64,000 bases of DNA, from positions 62,001 to 126,000 of the forward strand of contig JANLVJ010000029.1 of the NCBI GenBank assembly GCA_031363945.1, written 5' to 3'. The translations under genes were made by a program, and so were the position numbers. The first letter of the stretch is position 1. Each line of letters opens with the position of its first letter. The notes below the pieces were generated by a model. That model ran no database searches, was not told the DNA's origin, and worked only from the letters and a program-made list of their open reading frames with translations. The stretch comes from JANLVJ01 sp031363945. Its GTDB lineage: Bacteria; Bacteroidota; Bacteroidia; Sphingobacteriales; Sphingobacteriaceae. This document shows, piece after piece, positions 54,972 to 63,971 of the stretch.

Positions 54972-55745
54972 ATGAAAAAAATATCATACATCTTCTATTT
55001 GTTAATGGCATTAATTATTGTTTGCTCTTGCAACAAGGCCCTGCACCTTCCAACAGGGTCAACTCCGGTAAAATTCACTAACACAACTTATGATTCGCTG
55101 GCAACCTACGATATGTTGGGTAAACCTTCTAATCTTGTAATGCCAAGAGATAGCATTTCTCCATCATTAACATCTTTTATCTTTGATAAACTCCCTAAAA
55201 CGGTAGATAATTTTAAGGCACATCCAGAATTATTCAATTCTACGGCTAATGCAACTTTAGATTTTACCCAAAAAACTGAAATAACCATCACTTTTGTTCA
55301 GGAAAGTGCACTTTACTTAAATACTGTAGGTTTCTACACGTATCAAACAAATAACCCTCCAACAAAACCCTCACAAATCACCAATATCAAATATATCTTT
55401 CCTAACTGTTCAGCTTTAAATTCTGGAGGCGAACTTTTACCTGGAGATAAAGTTAATATTGGTACCTATTTACCTGGTACATCTATGGGTTTTGTACTGA
55501 TGGAAGATTCATACAAACCAGCAACACATAGCATCTATACGACTGGTAATCATTTTTGCTCAGCAGATATCTTAAATCCTGAGAATGATCCGTCAATAAG
55601 AAGGCATGTAGTTATTTTAGATTATCCGACTATAAACCCAACATTGAGTTTAATTAGTTTTGAAGATACCGACAGGTCAAACCCATCCAATGATAATGAT
55701 TTTGACGATGTTACAATTTATGCGTCACAAAAAGTTGTTAACTAA
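54972..55745 (+). CDS. DUF4114-like lipoprotein
   Basis: A 257-residue exported lipoprotein. The signal peptide ends in a lipobox (LLMALIIVCSCNKAL), so the mature N-terminal Cys is lipidated. The C-terminal half has GTSMGFVLMEDSYKPATHSIYTTGNHF, HVVILDYPTINPTLSLISFEDT and NDNDFDDVTIYA, the core of the DUF4114 family (secreted, possibly calcium-binding acidic domain). The N-terminal 100 residues have no recognised domain. The function is unknown, possibly a surface adhesin or matrix component. Followed by a strong hairpin. Confidence 0.72.
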   Translation: MKKISYIFYLLMALIIVCSCNKALHLPTGSTPVKFTNTTYDSLATYDMLGKPSNLVMPRDSISPSLTSFIFDKLPKTVDNFKAHPELFNSTANATLDFTQKTEITITFVQESALYLNTVGFYTYQTNNPPTKPSQITNIKYIFPNCSALNSGGELLPGDKVNIGTYLPGTSMGFVLMEDSYKPATHSIYTTGNHFCSADILNPENDPSIRRHVVILDYPTINPTLSLISFEDTDRSNPSNDNDFDDVTIYASQKVVN

Positions 55746-55780
55746 TTGATTTTGCTGATTTCCAATAAAAAATTACTTTC

Positions 55781-55814
55781 AAAAAGCAGTGCTTTATTAT
55801 AAGCTCTGCTTTTT
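55781..55814. terminator. Bidirectional terminator
   Basis: AAAAAGCAG (55781-55789) pairs with CTGCTTTTT (55806-55814), and an inner GCTT/AAGC adds four pairs after a single mismatch. A-run and T-run on the two sides suit both converging genes. Confidence 0.8.
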
Positions 55815-55818
55815 GTTA

Positions 55819-57054
55819 TTAGATTATTTGAAACATGATATCAAGATGATCAATCAAATCTTGGGCAAATTTTTCTGCAACAGGCTTCATCCTAAAGTTA
55901 TTTTCGTAAACCGCATGTGCAGCAATTGACATAGCTTTTTTTCCGGTACTGCTCAAATGCATCCATTCGTAAAACAAACTCTCTACTCCCTTCAACGTAT
56001 CCTTTCGTATGATACCTCCTCCTAAAGATTCAATTTCTCTCCAGATATTAACCTTATCAGAAATAAGGACAGGTTTACTGCAAGCGAGTGCCTCAGCAAC
56101 GGCTATTCCAAAGTTTTCCTGATGACTTGGCAAAATAAATGTATCACAACCATATATGACTCCCCATTTCATTTCACCTAACATCATACCGGTGAAAAAA
56201 ACATTTTTTTTGAGCTTTTTACTTGTATTAACCCTGTTTAGAATTCGCTGACCAAATTGTGATTCAATACCAGGGCCGGCAATAACGAGTTTAGGAATCT
56301 TCATAAATTTAAATTGAGGATTTGTAATCATCAAAAGATAAGCCTCAATAACAAGATCAAGCGCCTTTTTTTCATGAATCCTACTAAAAAAAAGAATATA
56401 TGAGGTGTCTGAGAGTTCAGGAAAAGCTTTGTAGAAATCTGCCATCATTTTTTCTGAACGAGGCGGCGGATCCTCTATACCATATCCAATATTTAATTCT
56501 AGTTTTGGGTGGTAATTCAAAAACGTTTCACGGGCCACCATTAATTCTGTAACGCAGGTAAAAAATAATCCATCTGCTCCATTAACTACCTTACTTTCAA
56601 TTAAATGCCAATAGAAATAATTTCGAATTGCCTTAAATTTCCGATCTTTATCCCGCTGAAAATAGGGATCCATCATACCATGAGGCATGATGAATAAAGA
56701 TGGTGATGGATACTTTTTATCGAAGATGGCTTTTAATTTAAACTTCCTGACAACTTTAAAAGTGGCAAAATTAGTGTAGAGCCACAAACCGTGTAATATG
56801 ACAATATCAAAGCGGTCGAGATTCGCCAAGAGCCATGGCTGCAATCTGGATGAATAACCCCAGGCTGATTTACCTGGCCCCAATGCATGGATAAGTAGGG
56901 TTTCATTTTTCAAAAAACCTGCTCCCGGCTCATCAACACTTGCAACCTCCGAATATATCCCAAGACTTTCTAAATTCCTGGTCATATTTCTTATTCCCTG
57001 ACAAGGACCTCCAACAGTTGGGTCCATACTATCAATAACATGCAATAATTTCAT
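55819..57054 (-). CDS. Glycosyltransferase family 4 protein
   Basis: A 411-residue GT-B retaining glycosyltransferase. N-terminal acceptor domain: LLHVIDSMDPTVGGPCQGIRNM. C-terminal nucleotide-sugar domain: ILFFSRIHEKKALDLVIEAY, KLVIAGPG and the E-x7-E motif in HQENFGIAVAEALACSKPVL. It adds sugars to a surface glycan (exopolysaccharide or O-antigen) at the cytoplasmic face. Divergent from the GT2 gene at 57188. Acceptor and donor cannot be told from sequence. Confidence 0.86.
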   Translation of the reverse strand: MKLLHVIDSMDPTVGGPCQGIRNMTRNLESLGIYSEVASVDEPGAGFLKNETLLIHALGPGKSAWGYSSRLQPWLLANLDRFDIVILHGLWLYTNFATFKVVRKFKLKAIFDKKYPSPSLFIMPHGMMDPYFQRDKDRKFKAIRNYFYWHLIESKVVNGADGLFFTCVTELMVARETFLNYHPKLELNIGYGIEDPPPRSEKMMADFYKAFPELSDTSYILFFSRIHEKKALDLVIEAYLLMITNPQFKFMKIPKLVIAGPGIESQFGQRILNRVNTSKKLKKNVFFTGMMLGEMKWGVIYGCDTFILPSHQENFGIAVAEALACSKPVLISDKVNIWREIESLGGGIIRKDTLKGVESLFYEWMHLSSTGKKAMSIAAHAVYENNFRMKPVAEKFAQDLIDHLDIMFQII

Positions 57055-57187
57055 TTGTGGGTGATAGGTATTTAATAAATCATAATTAATATAAAAATTG
57101 AGTCTTACAAAACTATCCTTTATAATTAGTGTAAATGATACATGAGATCAACCTTGAAAATAAGATATCTTGATTATTTTCGCAAAG

Positions 57188-58024
57188 ATGCATCAACAAC
57201 TTGATCTGACAATTGCAATACCAGTAAAAAATGAAGAAAAAAATCTTGATCGTTGCCTTCAATCAATTGGAACAGACTTTGCCAGACATATTGAAATTAT
57301 TGATTCAAAAAGCACTGATCAAACCCTTGAAATAGCAGAGTCAAATGGGCTTACCATTATCAATTTTGATTGGAATGGTAAATTCCCCAAGAAAAGAAAC
57401 TGGTATTTACGTAATCATTTACCTAAAACGAAATGGGTTCTTTTTCTTGATGCTGATGAATGTATCACCGAGAATTTCAAGTCAGAAGTGAGGGCCAGGT
57501 TAGATCTGGAAAATAAATCAGGGTATTGGCTGAATTATTCAATCTACTTTATGGGAAAACAATTAAAAGGTGGCTATCCCCTGCTCAAACTAGCGCTATT
57601 TCAACCAGCGGCTGGTGAATATGAAAAAATTGATGAAGAAAGGTGGAGCAAACTGGATATGGAAATACATGAACATCCAATTTTAACAGGGGAGACAGGT
57701 AAAATAAAAAGTAAAATTGATCATAGAGATTTTCAAGGTGTTGGCCATTATTTGGCAAAACATATTGAATATGCTGACTGGGAAGCTGGAAGGTATTTGA
57801 AGCTTCTAGGAGATGTAGAAGCAGTAAAAAACTGGACCTGGAAACAAAAATTAAAATACAGACTTATTGAAAGCGTCTGGTTGGGACCAATTTATTTTTT
57901 AGGGAGTTTTTTTTTAATGGGCGGATTTAAAGATGGCTCAAGAGGATTCGCCTTTGCGATATTAAAAATGTCTTATTTTTGTCAAATTTATTGTAAGATA
58001 AGGGAGCAAAAATCAATGTCTTAA
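57188..58024 (+). CDS. Glycosyltransferase family 2 protein, WaaE-like
   Basis: A 278-residue inverting glycosyltransferase with a GT-A fold. It has LTIAIPVKNEEKNLDRCLQSI, IIDSKSTDQTLEIAESNGL and the DxD in LFLDADE (about residue 88). The layout resembles WaaE/KdtX beta-glucosyltransferases of lipooligosaccharide cores. A hydrophobic segment (LGPIYFLGSFFLMGGF) near the end may anchor it. The ATG at 57188 is chosen over an upstream TTG at 57170. It precedes the flippase gene by 40 bases, so the two may be one transcript. Confidence 0.86.
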   Translation: MHQQLDLTIAIPVKNEEKNLDRCLQSIGTDFARHIEIIDSKSTDQTLEIAESNGLTIINFDWNGKFPKKRNWYLRNHLPKTKWVLFLDADECITENFKSEVRARLDLENKSGYWLNYSIYFMGKQLKGGYPLLKLALFQPAAGEYEKIDEERWSKLDMEIHEHPILTGETGKIKSKIDHRDFQGVGHYLAKHIEYADWEAGRYLKLLGDVEAVKNWTWKQKLKYRLIESVWLGPIYFLGSFFLMGGFKDGSRGFAFAILKMSYFCQIYCKIREQKSMS

Positions 58025-58064
58025 TACTAATCAAAGCCTATAAAGACAAATTAATCGATTCTAT

Positions 58065-59414
58065 ATGCCCATTGGTTCATTAAATTTAAAAAGAAAAGCA
58101 ACTGAACTTTATAATGATCCAAAGCATGCCAAAATCATACAATGGGGTAAATTAATCTCAATTACTGGCTCAGCGCAAATACTGGTACAGGCACTGGCAT
58201 TGGTAAGTGGTATTTTAATCATCAGACTACTACCAACCAAAGAATACGCATTTTACACTTTAGTCAATACCATGCTAGGCGCTATGGGTTTACTGGCTGA
58301 TAGTGGTGTTGGAGATGGGGTACTTTCACAGGGTGGCAAAGTTTGGCAGGATTCAGCAAAATTAGGAGCAGTTATTGCCACGGGTCTTGATCTAAGAAAA
58401 AAATTCGCCATTGCCAGTCTGTTATTTGTTCTACCTGTATTAGTTTATATGCTCTTGCACCATGGGGCTAGTATAACCATGACATTTATCTTATCGCTTT
58501 GTCTCATTCCTTCTTTTTTAGTTGCTTTATCTTCAAGCATTCTTGAAATGCCACCCAAGCTACATCAGGATATTCTACCACTTCAGAAAAATCAGATTGG
58601 GTTAAATATTGGTCGTCTTGCATTAGTCAGTCTGACACTTTTTCTTTTCCCTTTTGCATACATTGCTATATCAGCAGCAAGTTTACCCCAGATTTGGGCA
58701 AATTTGAGATTACGTAAAATATCGGCCGTTTACGCCAGAACAGATCAGGTATCAGACCCCGAGATAAGAACAGAAATAATGAAGATTGTCAGGCGTACCG
58801 TGCCCGGGGCTATTTATTTTTGTTTCTCTTCACAAATCACAACATGGCTTATATCTATTTTTGGTTCGACTGATAATCTGGCACAGGTTGGGGCACTTGG
58901 CAGACTGGCGGTAATTCTGAATGTTTTTACCGCTATGTTCACTACTCTGGTCATACCTAGGTTTGCCAGGTTGGTAAACGATAAAAGGCTATTGCTTTAC
59001 CGCTTCTTACAAATTCAGTTCTGTCTGATAATACTTAGTCTGTCAATAATCAGTATTGTAATTATTTTCCCTCATCAGGTATTATCAATACTTGGTAGAA
59101 ACTATGCCATGCTCTCTAAAGAAGTTATCATTGTTGTCATCGGTAGCTGTCTTGCAATGATGGCAGGTATCACGTATAATATTTTGCTGTCAAGGGCATG
59201 GGTTATTCATCCAGCAATTATGATAGGAGTTAATATTACCACACAGGTTATTTTAATGCTCAGTCTTAACCTAACAAAAATGCAGAGTGTATTATGGTTT
59301 TCTGTAGTCAACAGCCTGGTAACCCTGATTCTATTGCAACTTTTTTATTTTTATAATATTAAGAAGCAAACGGTCGAATCAGCAAATAATGGCATTGAAA
59401 TTAAAGCAGATTAA
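58065..59414 (+). CDS. Polysaccharide flippase (Wzx/MATE-like)
   Basis: A 449-residue inner-membrane protein with about 12-14 helices, matching polysaccharide-biosynthesis flippases of the MOP superfamily (GSAQILVQALALVSGILIIRLLPTKEYAFYTLVNTM at the start). It would move lipid-linked glycan units to the periplasm. It lies between two glycosyltransferase genes. Family-level assignment; the substrate is unknown. Confidence 0.82.
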   Translation: MPIGSLNLKRKATELYNDPKHAKIIQWGKLISITGSAQILVQALALVSGILIIRLLPTKEYAFYTLVNTMLGAMGLLADSGVGDGVLSQGGKVWQDSAKLGAVIATGLDLRKKFAIASLLFVLPVLVYMLLHHGASITMTFILSLCLIPSFLVALSSSILEMPPKLHQDILPLQKNQIGLNIGRLALVSLTLFLFPFAYIAISAASLPQIWANLRLRKISAVYARTDQVSDPEIRTEIMKIVRRTVPGAIYFCFSSQITTWLISIFGSTDNLAQVGALGRLAVILNVFTAMFTTLVIPRFARLVNDKRLLLYRFLQIQFCLIILSLSIISIVIIFPHQVLSILGRNYAMLSKEVIIVVIGSCLAMMAGITYNILLSRAWVIHPAIMIGVNITTQVILMLSLNLTKMQSVLWFSVVNSLVTLILLQLFYFYNIKKQTVESANNGIEIKAD

Positions 59415-59544
59415 ACAAATAATCATATGCTGGTAATACAATTGCTGAATTCAGGGAAAGAGTTGAAGAAAAAACAATCGTTTCTGTTTTAACACCGATA
59501 CTTTTATATTCAGAATCTAACGTAAAATTCTTTACTTAATTAAC

Positions 59545-60591
59545 ATGAAAATACTTTTCATTAACTCGAGTGTTCCTAATTATGTAGCTGATGGTTTATT
59601 CCATGGCCTTAATCAGATACCTGATGTAGAAGTAGTTGACAACCCCAGAATGAATTTTATGTATGATAACGCTACCTTAAAAGACCTCAATAAAACAGGA
59701 TCAAAAGGTAATGTACTTTATAAATTACTTGCTGAAAAGCAAGAAATTTCTGAAGAGCGTACTTTATGGAGTTACGACATAAACACTTATGATCTGATAA
59801 TTTTCACTGATATTTTTACTGAATGTGACCTGTTCAACTTTCTCTTCAAGACATTAGATCCTTTAAGAAGAAATCGAATTTGTATCGTAGATGGATATGA
59901 TACAAGCGCACTTTTTCCCTATTTTAATAATTTAACTAACCTCAAAGTAAGGCCATGGGTATATTTTTATCCAATGCAGAAAGTAAAGTATTTTAAACGT
60001 GAATTTGAAAATACAGCAAGCCTTTACGGCATTTCTCCTGATCGCTTTGAAGGCTTGAATGCTGCATTATCAAGTATTTTGAAAAGGCCACCGCGGTTAT
60101 TACCTATTTCTATGTCTCTTCCGGAAGAACATATTGAATATGTACCATGGGCAGTAAAGAATAAAGACTTTGTAAACTATAATCTCGACCCTGCACTTAG
60201 TGAATTATTTCAAGAGAGGCCAGTGGCTGAGCTTGGTAAATGGCAGCCTGCCTTCGCCAATCAAACTGACTATTTTAATGAGATAAGAAGTTCCAAATTT
60301 GGAATTACAACTAAAAGAGCAGGGTGGGACTGTTTAAGGCATTATGAATATGCAGCCAAAGGAGCCATCCTATGTTTTAAAGATCTTGAAAAGAAAAACG
60401 ACAAATGTTCTCCTCACCTTTTAACAAATAAGAACTGTATACCTTACAGCGATAAAAACGATCTTTTACAGAAAATTTCAGGTAAGTCTCAAACAGAACT
60501 GGAAGAAATACAAGGCCATCAATATGAATGGGTCAGACAATTTACCACCATTAATGTGGCTCGAAGATTTCTCGAACAGCTGCTAAACTAA
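59545..60591 (+). CDS. Glycosyltransferase-like protein
   Basis: A 348-residue cytoplasmic protein. The start ILFINSSVPNYVADGLFHGLNQ looks like a GT-B nucleotide-binding N-domain, and the late segment SSKFGITTKRAGWDCLRHYEYAAKGAILCF resembles the C-terminal glycosyltransferase region, in which a GxxGWD..R.xEyxAxGx motif would contact the nucleotide. No named family is recognised. It is followed by the GT8 pseudogene, with converging ends that overlap by four bases, and belongs with the other polysaccharide genes by context. Confidence 0.6.
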   Translation: MKILFINSSVPNYVADGLFHGLNQIPDVEVVDNPRMNFMYDNATLKDLNKTGSKGNVLYKLLAEKQEISEERTLWSYDINTYDLIIFTDIFTECDLFNFLFKTLDPLRRNRICIVDGYDTSALFPYFNNLTNLKVRPWVYFYPMQKVKYFKREFENTASLYGISPDRFEGLNAALSSILKRPPRLLPISMSLPEEHIEYVPWAVKNKDFVNYNLDPALSELFQERPVAELGKWQPAFANQTDYFNEIRSSKFGITTKRAGWDCLRHYEYAAKGAILCFKDLEKKNDKCSPHLLTNKNCIPYSDKNDLLQKISGKSQTELEEIQGHQYEWVRQFTTINVARRFLEQLLN

Positions 60592-61035
60592 TGTTTCTTT
60601 AATTTCAAACCAATTAAAGCCCTGGCCAACAACTTTCTGATCACATTAGTCAAAGTATAATCTATCGGTTTGAAATTTTTGAAGGGTGTGTTTTTGAGGT
60701 ATTTACAGTACAGCTCTTTATATGGATGCCTTGAATTGTAATGCCATGCCTTAAATGACTGATTAAAGTACATGACACCAGGCTGTTCAGTCTCATAAAC
60801 CAGGATCTTTTTTAATTGCCTCGCCCTTTCAATATATGGCACCGTTAAATTATAAATTATTGGTATTTAAAGTCATTTATTAAGCAGTACCGCATTCAAT
60901 GTATCCTGATCATGAAACTTTATTTTCTCGGGGTGTATCTTTAAATAATCAAATACCTGCTGGGATATATGTTCACTGCGCCAGACAGATAAATCAATTA
61001 CAAGCACCCCAGAATTAAAATATCTTACGTCATTG
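60588..61035 (-). pseudogene. Glycosyltransferase family 8 pseudogene, 5' truncated
   Basis: The minus strand reads HNDVRYFNSGVLVIDLSVW, then HPEKIKFHDQDTLNAVLLNK followed by TGA, one codon, TAA, and then continues in the same frame IPIIYNLTVPYIERARQLKK to the C-terminal KAWHYNSRHPYKEL and TPFKNFKPIDYTL. So one frame holds a GT8 middle and end, broken by two stop codons where W or L would be expected. The N-terminal third with the DxD is gone: the sequence stops at the IS3 end at 61036. Confidence 0.88.
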
Positions 61036-61102
61036 TGTAAGCTCCCCGAAAAACTGGACTTTTATTTTTAGGAAATCCTGGTTAAACTTAAACTAGGAAT
61101 AG

Positions 61103-61321
61103 ATGGAAAAGACCACCTTCACCGAGAGCCAAATTGTTGGGATTCTGAAGTCCCATGAAAATGGCGTCAAAGCCACAGACCTTGCCCGGGAGCACGGCTT
61201 GAGCACGGCAACCCTGTATAACTGGCGCGCCAAGTATGGCGGCATGGAAGCCAGTGAGCTGAAACGTATAAAGGAGCTGGAAGATGAAAACCGGTGGCTG
61301 AAAAGCATGTATGCTGAATTG
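61103..61321 (+). pseudogene. IS3 orfA, left part
   Basis: 73 codons of the helix-turn-helix orfA: KTTFTESQIVGILKSHENG, DLAREHGLSTATLYNWRAKYGG, then a leucine-zipper-like ELKRIKELEDENRWLKSMYAEL. It is cut within AATTG by the IS21 element. Joining to 63927 restores an 87-residue protein with the ending SLDHQMLKIVLGKK. Confidence 0.9.
61317..61321. repeat. Target duplication AATTG (left copy)
   Basis: AATTG next to the left IS21 end, repeated at 63922-63926 next to the right end. A five-base duplication fits the IS21 family range. Confidence 0.92.
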
Positions 61322-61349
61322 TGTATAAAACGGTGATATGCTTCCGGGC

Positions 61350-61415
61350 GTGACGGTGATAACGGGCCACTTTAAGTTTTCTTTCTTACTAACCGTGACG
61401 GTGATACTGGTCCAC
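61350..61415 (+). repeat. IS21 transposase-binding repeats, left end
   Basis: Two direct 21-base copies, 61350-61370 and 61395-61415. The second differs from the inverse at 63782-63802 at one position. Confidence 0.85.
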
Positions 61416-61426
61416 AATTGTATGTT

Positions 61427-62155
61427 TTATTTTTTAACTTTCCTTAAGGATTCTCCTGATAATTCAATCCGGTGTGCAGAGTGCACCAACCGGTCCAGAA
61501 TAGCATCTGCTATAGTCCCTTCTCCAATGACATCGTGCCAGATATTTACCGGTAATTGAGAAGCAATAATGGTTGAACGGCGATTGTGTCGGTCTTCAAT
61601 TATTTCCATCAGAATGTCACGCTGGTGCTTCTCCAGACTTTGTAAACCAAAGTCATCCAGGATTAACAGATCATGTTTTTCAATCTTACTGATCTCTTTG
61701 AAGAGCGTATTGTCAGCTCTGGCACCATGTAGCTTTGTAAAGAGTTTAGATGTATTGAAGTACAACGTTTTAAAGCCCATCGCACAGGCCTGATGACCTA
61801 AAGCTGATGCAATAAAACTCTTTCCAACACCTGTAGGTCCAGTTATCAAGATATTTTCCCGCCCACTAATAAACTGATAGGTGGCAAGTCGGCCTATCAA
61901 ATCTTTATCCAGGGTACGTGCTTCTTTATAATTAATTTCACTTAAGCTGGCACTGTAGCGGAAACCTGCATACTGATTCAGGCGCTCGACTTTCTTATTT
62001 TCACGGTCTTGCCATTCAGCATCAATTAATACGGATAATAATTCATCGCCAGAAAACGATGCGTACGTACCGGCAGTATGCCCGGTATCGTAGATTCCTG
62101 CCATTCCATGAAGGCGCATGTCCCTCATTTTCTGTAATGTTTGAATACTGTTCAT
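61427..62155 (-). CDS. istB: IS21 ATP-binding helper protein IstB
   Basis: A 242-residue DnaC-like AAA ATPase that helps IstA choose and activate targets. Walker A is GPTGVGKSF (residues about 105-113), Walker B is DLLILDDFG. The N-terminal helices (LQKMRDMRLHGMAGIYD) fit the family. It starts 12 bases after istA ends on the minus strand, the usual IS21 order. The frame is open and intact. Confidence 0.93.
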   Translation of the reverse strand: MNSIQTLQKMRDMRLHGMAGIYDTGHTAGTYASFSGDELLSVLIDAEWQDRENKKVERLNQYAGFRYSASLSEINYKEARTLDKDLIGRLATYQFISGRENILITGPTGVGKSFIASALGHQACAMGFKTLYFNTSKLFTKLHGARADNTLFKEISKIEKHDLLILDDFGLQSLEKHQRDILMEIIEDRHNRRSTIIASQLPVNIWHDVIGEGTIADAILDRLVHSAHRIELSGESLRKVKK

Positions 62156-62167
62156 TGAGTTAGTGAA

Positions 62168-63745
62168 TTAATTATTAAGTCTGTTTGTGTAATAGTCGCC
62201 GCCTCGAACATTGTCATGAATAGGAATAGGTCTTACTTCCAGTACAAGTTCTGGTTCCATATCTGCACTGGTTTTCAGAATGCCTGCCAGTGCCTTATAA
62301 CCGATCCTGTCATAGGCGATTGCACGCCTGCAAGCATTACATAGCCGCTCCTTTTTATAGGCACGGAATAAGCTCTGTATGCCTGCACAGGATTTATAGG
62401 CCTGCTCAGGGTGGTCGCTGATTAGGAATATCTTTTCAAAGTAGGACACCAGTATTGGGCTGATCTCTTTTGCCCAGCCCATAAAAAACTCCTTACTCCA
62501 TCCCTTTACATACCGATGACTAGCTGGCATATGACTTTCTGTTGTTGAATACTTACCTGGTGAATCGTGCTTGCGGGCATGACTGCAGATCCGGATATTC
62601 TTACTGTAAACCTCTAGCAAGTAATCGTTGTATCAGACCTCGACCTTTTCACTTATATGTACATGGGGCACACTGTAGTAGTGCTTGTCTGCGGATAAGT
62701 AAACATGGTAATTCTTCTGTACCGTTGCTTTTTTATAGGTCAGGTGGTTAAACCTGGTTTCCGGTAAGGGGGCAAGTAGAATTCGTTCATGCTGGTCAAA
62801 GCTTTCTTTCCGACTACCTGATCGCTGACTGAACGTTCTTTCATTATAAGCGATCAGGAGGGCATGTATTGCTGTATTTAAACTGGCAATAGAGAGAAAG
62901 ATTTGTCCGTGAAGGGGATAGTAGATTCGCTGGTAAACCAGCTTTACCGCGCCCTCTACTAATGCTTTATCTTTGGGTTTATACCCTCTGGCGGGCACTA
63001 GGGCTGTATTATAATGAATGCTGAAAGCTTTGAAGTCTTTGTTGAGAACGGGCTCATAAGTATGGGCAGTAGTAACTGCTGACTTCAAGTTATCAGTAGT
63101 GATCAGTTTCGGTACACCACCAAAAAACTCCATCGCTGTTGCCATGCTGCGCATGAAGCTGCTTTTTTGCTGGCTCTCTGATACCTCAACATAGGTCATT
63201 CCGCTGGCTGGCAGAATTGCCACAAAGCATTCTACCTTGGTGATCTCACCTGTTTCCTGCGATACTATTTCTAGTCTTTTACCGCAGTAATCAGCAAATA
63301 GCTTTTCTCCGTACACATAATCCATGTGCATACTGGCAGTGGAGGCTGGATTGTTAACGCCCAGTGCTTTCTGAAGATGTATCTTGAATTGCGTACTTCC
63401 GTAGCCATCAGGATAGTCAGAGCGGTACTTAAACCATAGTTCCTGGTAAGTAAAGCCTGGTTTCTTGAGTTCATCCTGATAAATGTGAACCAGGCCGAGT
63501 AGATCATTATAAGCAACATCCTTGACTATGGCATTTGAAACAGGCAAAAGTGCCTGTAACTCTGCTTCATCAAACCGCACCAAGTCGCCATAACTATGAC
63601 CCGTTGCAACCAGGCGTAAAATATAATCGCCAATAGTCTTACGGTCTATGCTGAGTAGTGCTGCTATCCGACGATTACTCTCGCCGTTATGTTTTAATTG
63701 TACAATCCTTTTTATGTCAATCATGGGCTTTCTATGTCCGGCCAT
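62168..63745 (-). pseudogene. istA: IS21 transposase IstA with one in-frame stop
   Basis: A 526-codon transposase frame from the ATG at 63745. It has the N-terminal helix-turn-helix (IDIKRIVQLKHNGESNRRIAALLSID), and DDE catalytic residues in GEKLFADYCG (D), KLITTDNLKSAV (D) and KALVEGAVKLVYQRI (E). A TGA at 62633-62635 interrupts the frame in ISEKVEV-stop-YNDYLLEVYSKNIR; the downstream C-terminal part (ICSHARKHDSPGKYST...NRLNN) continues in the same frame. The catalytic core lies before the stop, but 155 C-terminal residues would be lost. Either a real nonsense mutation or a sequence error. Confidence 0.88.
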
Positions 63746-63781
63746 ACCTTACCAATTTTAGGTAAAATAAGACCTTTAAAA

Positions 63782-63851
63782 GTGGACCAATATCACCGTC
63801 ACTGCTGGCGGGGTAACACCGTCACAGCTGGCGGAATATCGCCGTTACGAC
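63782..63851 (-). repeat. IS21 transposase-binding repeats, right end
   Basis: A 21-base inverse copy (63782-63802) and two partial copies containing CACCGTCAC (63812-63825) and ATCGCCGTTACG (63835-63851). Confidence 0.75.
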
Positions 63852-63921
63852 AGAAAAAAAATACGACTTTGGGTGGCGGGTTATGAGCGTTTTTGCTGGC
63901 GGATGATCAGCGTTTTATACA

Positions 63922-63926
63922 AATTG
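63922..63926. repeat. Target duplication AATTG (right copy)
   Basis: Follows the right IS21 end exactly and matches 61317-61321. Removing the IS21 element and one copy restores the orfA frame. Confidence 0.92.
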
Positions 63927-63971
63927 AGCCTGGATCATCAGATGCTGAAAATTGTGCTGGGAAAAAAGTAG
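63927..63971 (+). pseudogene. IS3 orfA, right part
   Basis: Codons SLDHQMLKIVLGKK and a TAG stop, the missing end of the orfA that begins at 61103. A_AAA_AAG lies just before the stop (63962-63968). Confidence 0.9.
63962..63968 (+). promoter_or_regulatory. Predicted -1 ribosomal frameshift site (A_AAA_AAG)
   Basis: The heptamer A AAA AAG is in the orfA frame immediately before the TAG. Shifting back one base continues as KKVVSPAEKRE, the typical start of IS3 orfB. This is the classical slippery sequence used by IS3-family elements to make the fused transposase. Confidence 0.75.

Larger units (their letters stand above)
61322..63921 (-). mobile_element. IS21-family insertion sequence, 2600 bp
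   Basis: Ends TGTATAAAACG (61322-61332) and CGTTTTATACA (63911-63921) are perfect 11-bp inverted repeats beginning TG and ending CA. It carries istA and istB on the minus strand. Internal 21-base repeats of the form GTGACGGTGATAnyGGnCCAC occur at 61350-61370 and 61395-61415, with the inverse at 63782-63802 and partial copies at 63812-63825 and 63835-63851; these are the multiple terminal binding sites usual in the family. istA has an in-frame TGA, so this copy may be inactive. Confidence 0.95.

Noticed and set aside
61088..61417. Minus-strand frames across the IS3 orfA and IS21 junction
   Set aside because: They run across an insertion junction and oppose the real transposase frame; no start or family support.
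62633..62635. Selenocysteine or other recoding at the TGA in istA
   Set aside because: No cysteine or selenoprotein-like context and no recoding structure seen; a simple nonsense change or sequencing error explains it better.
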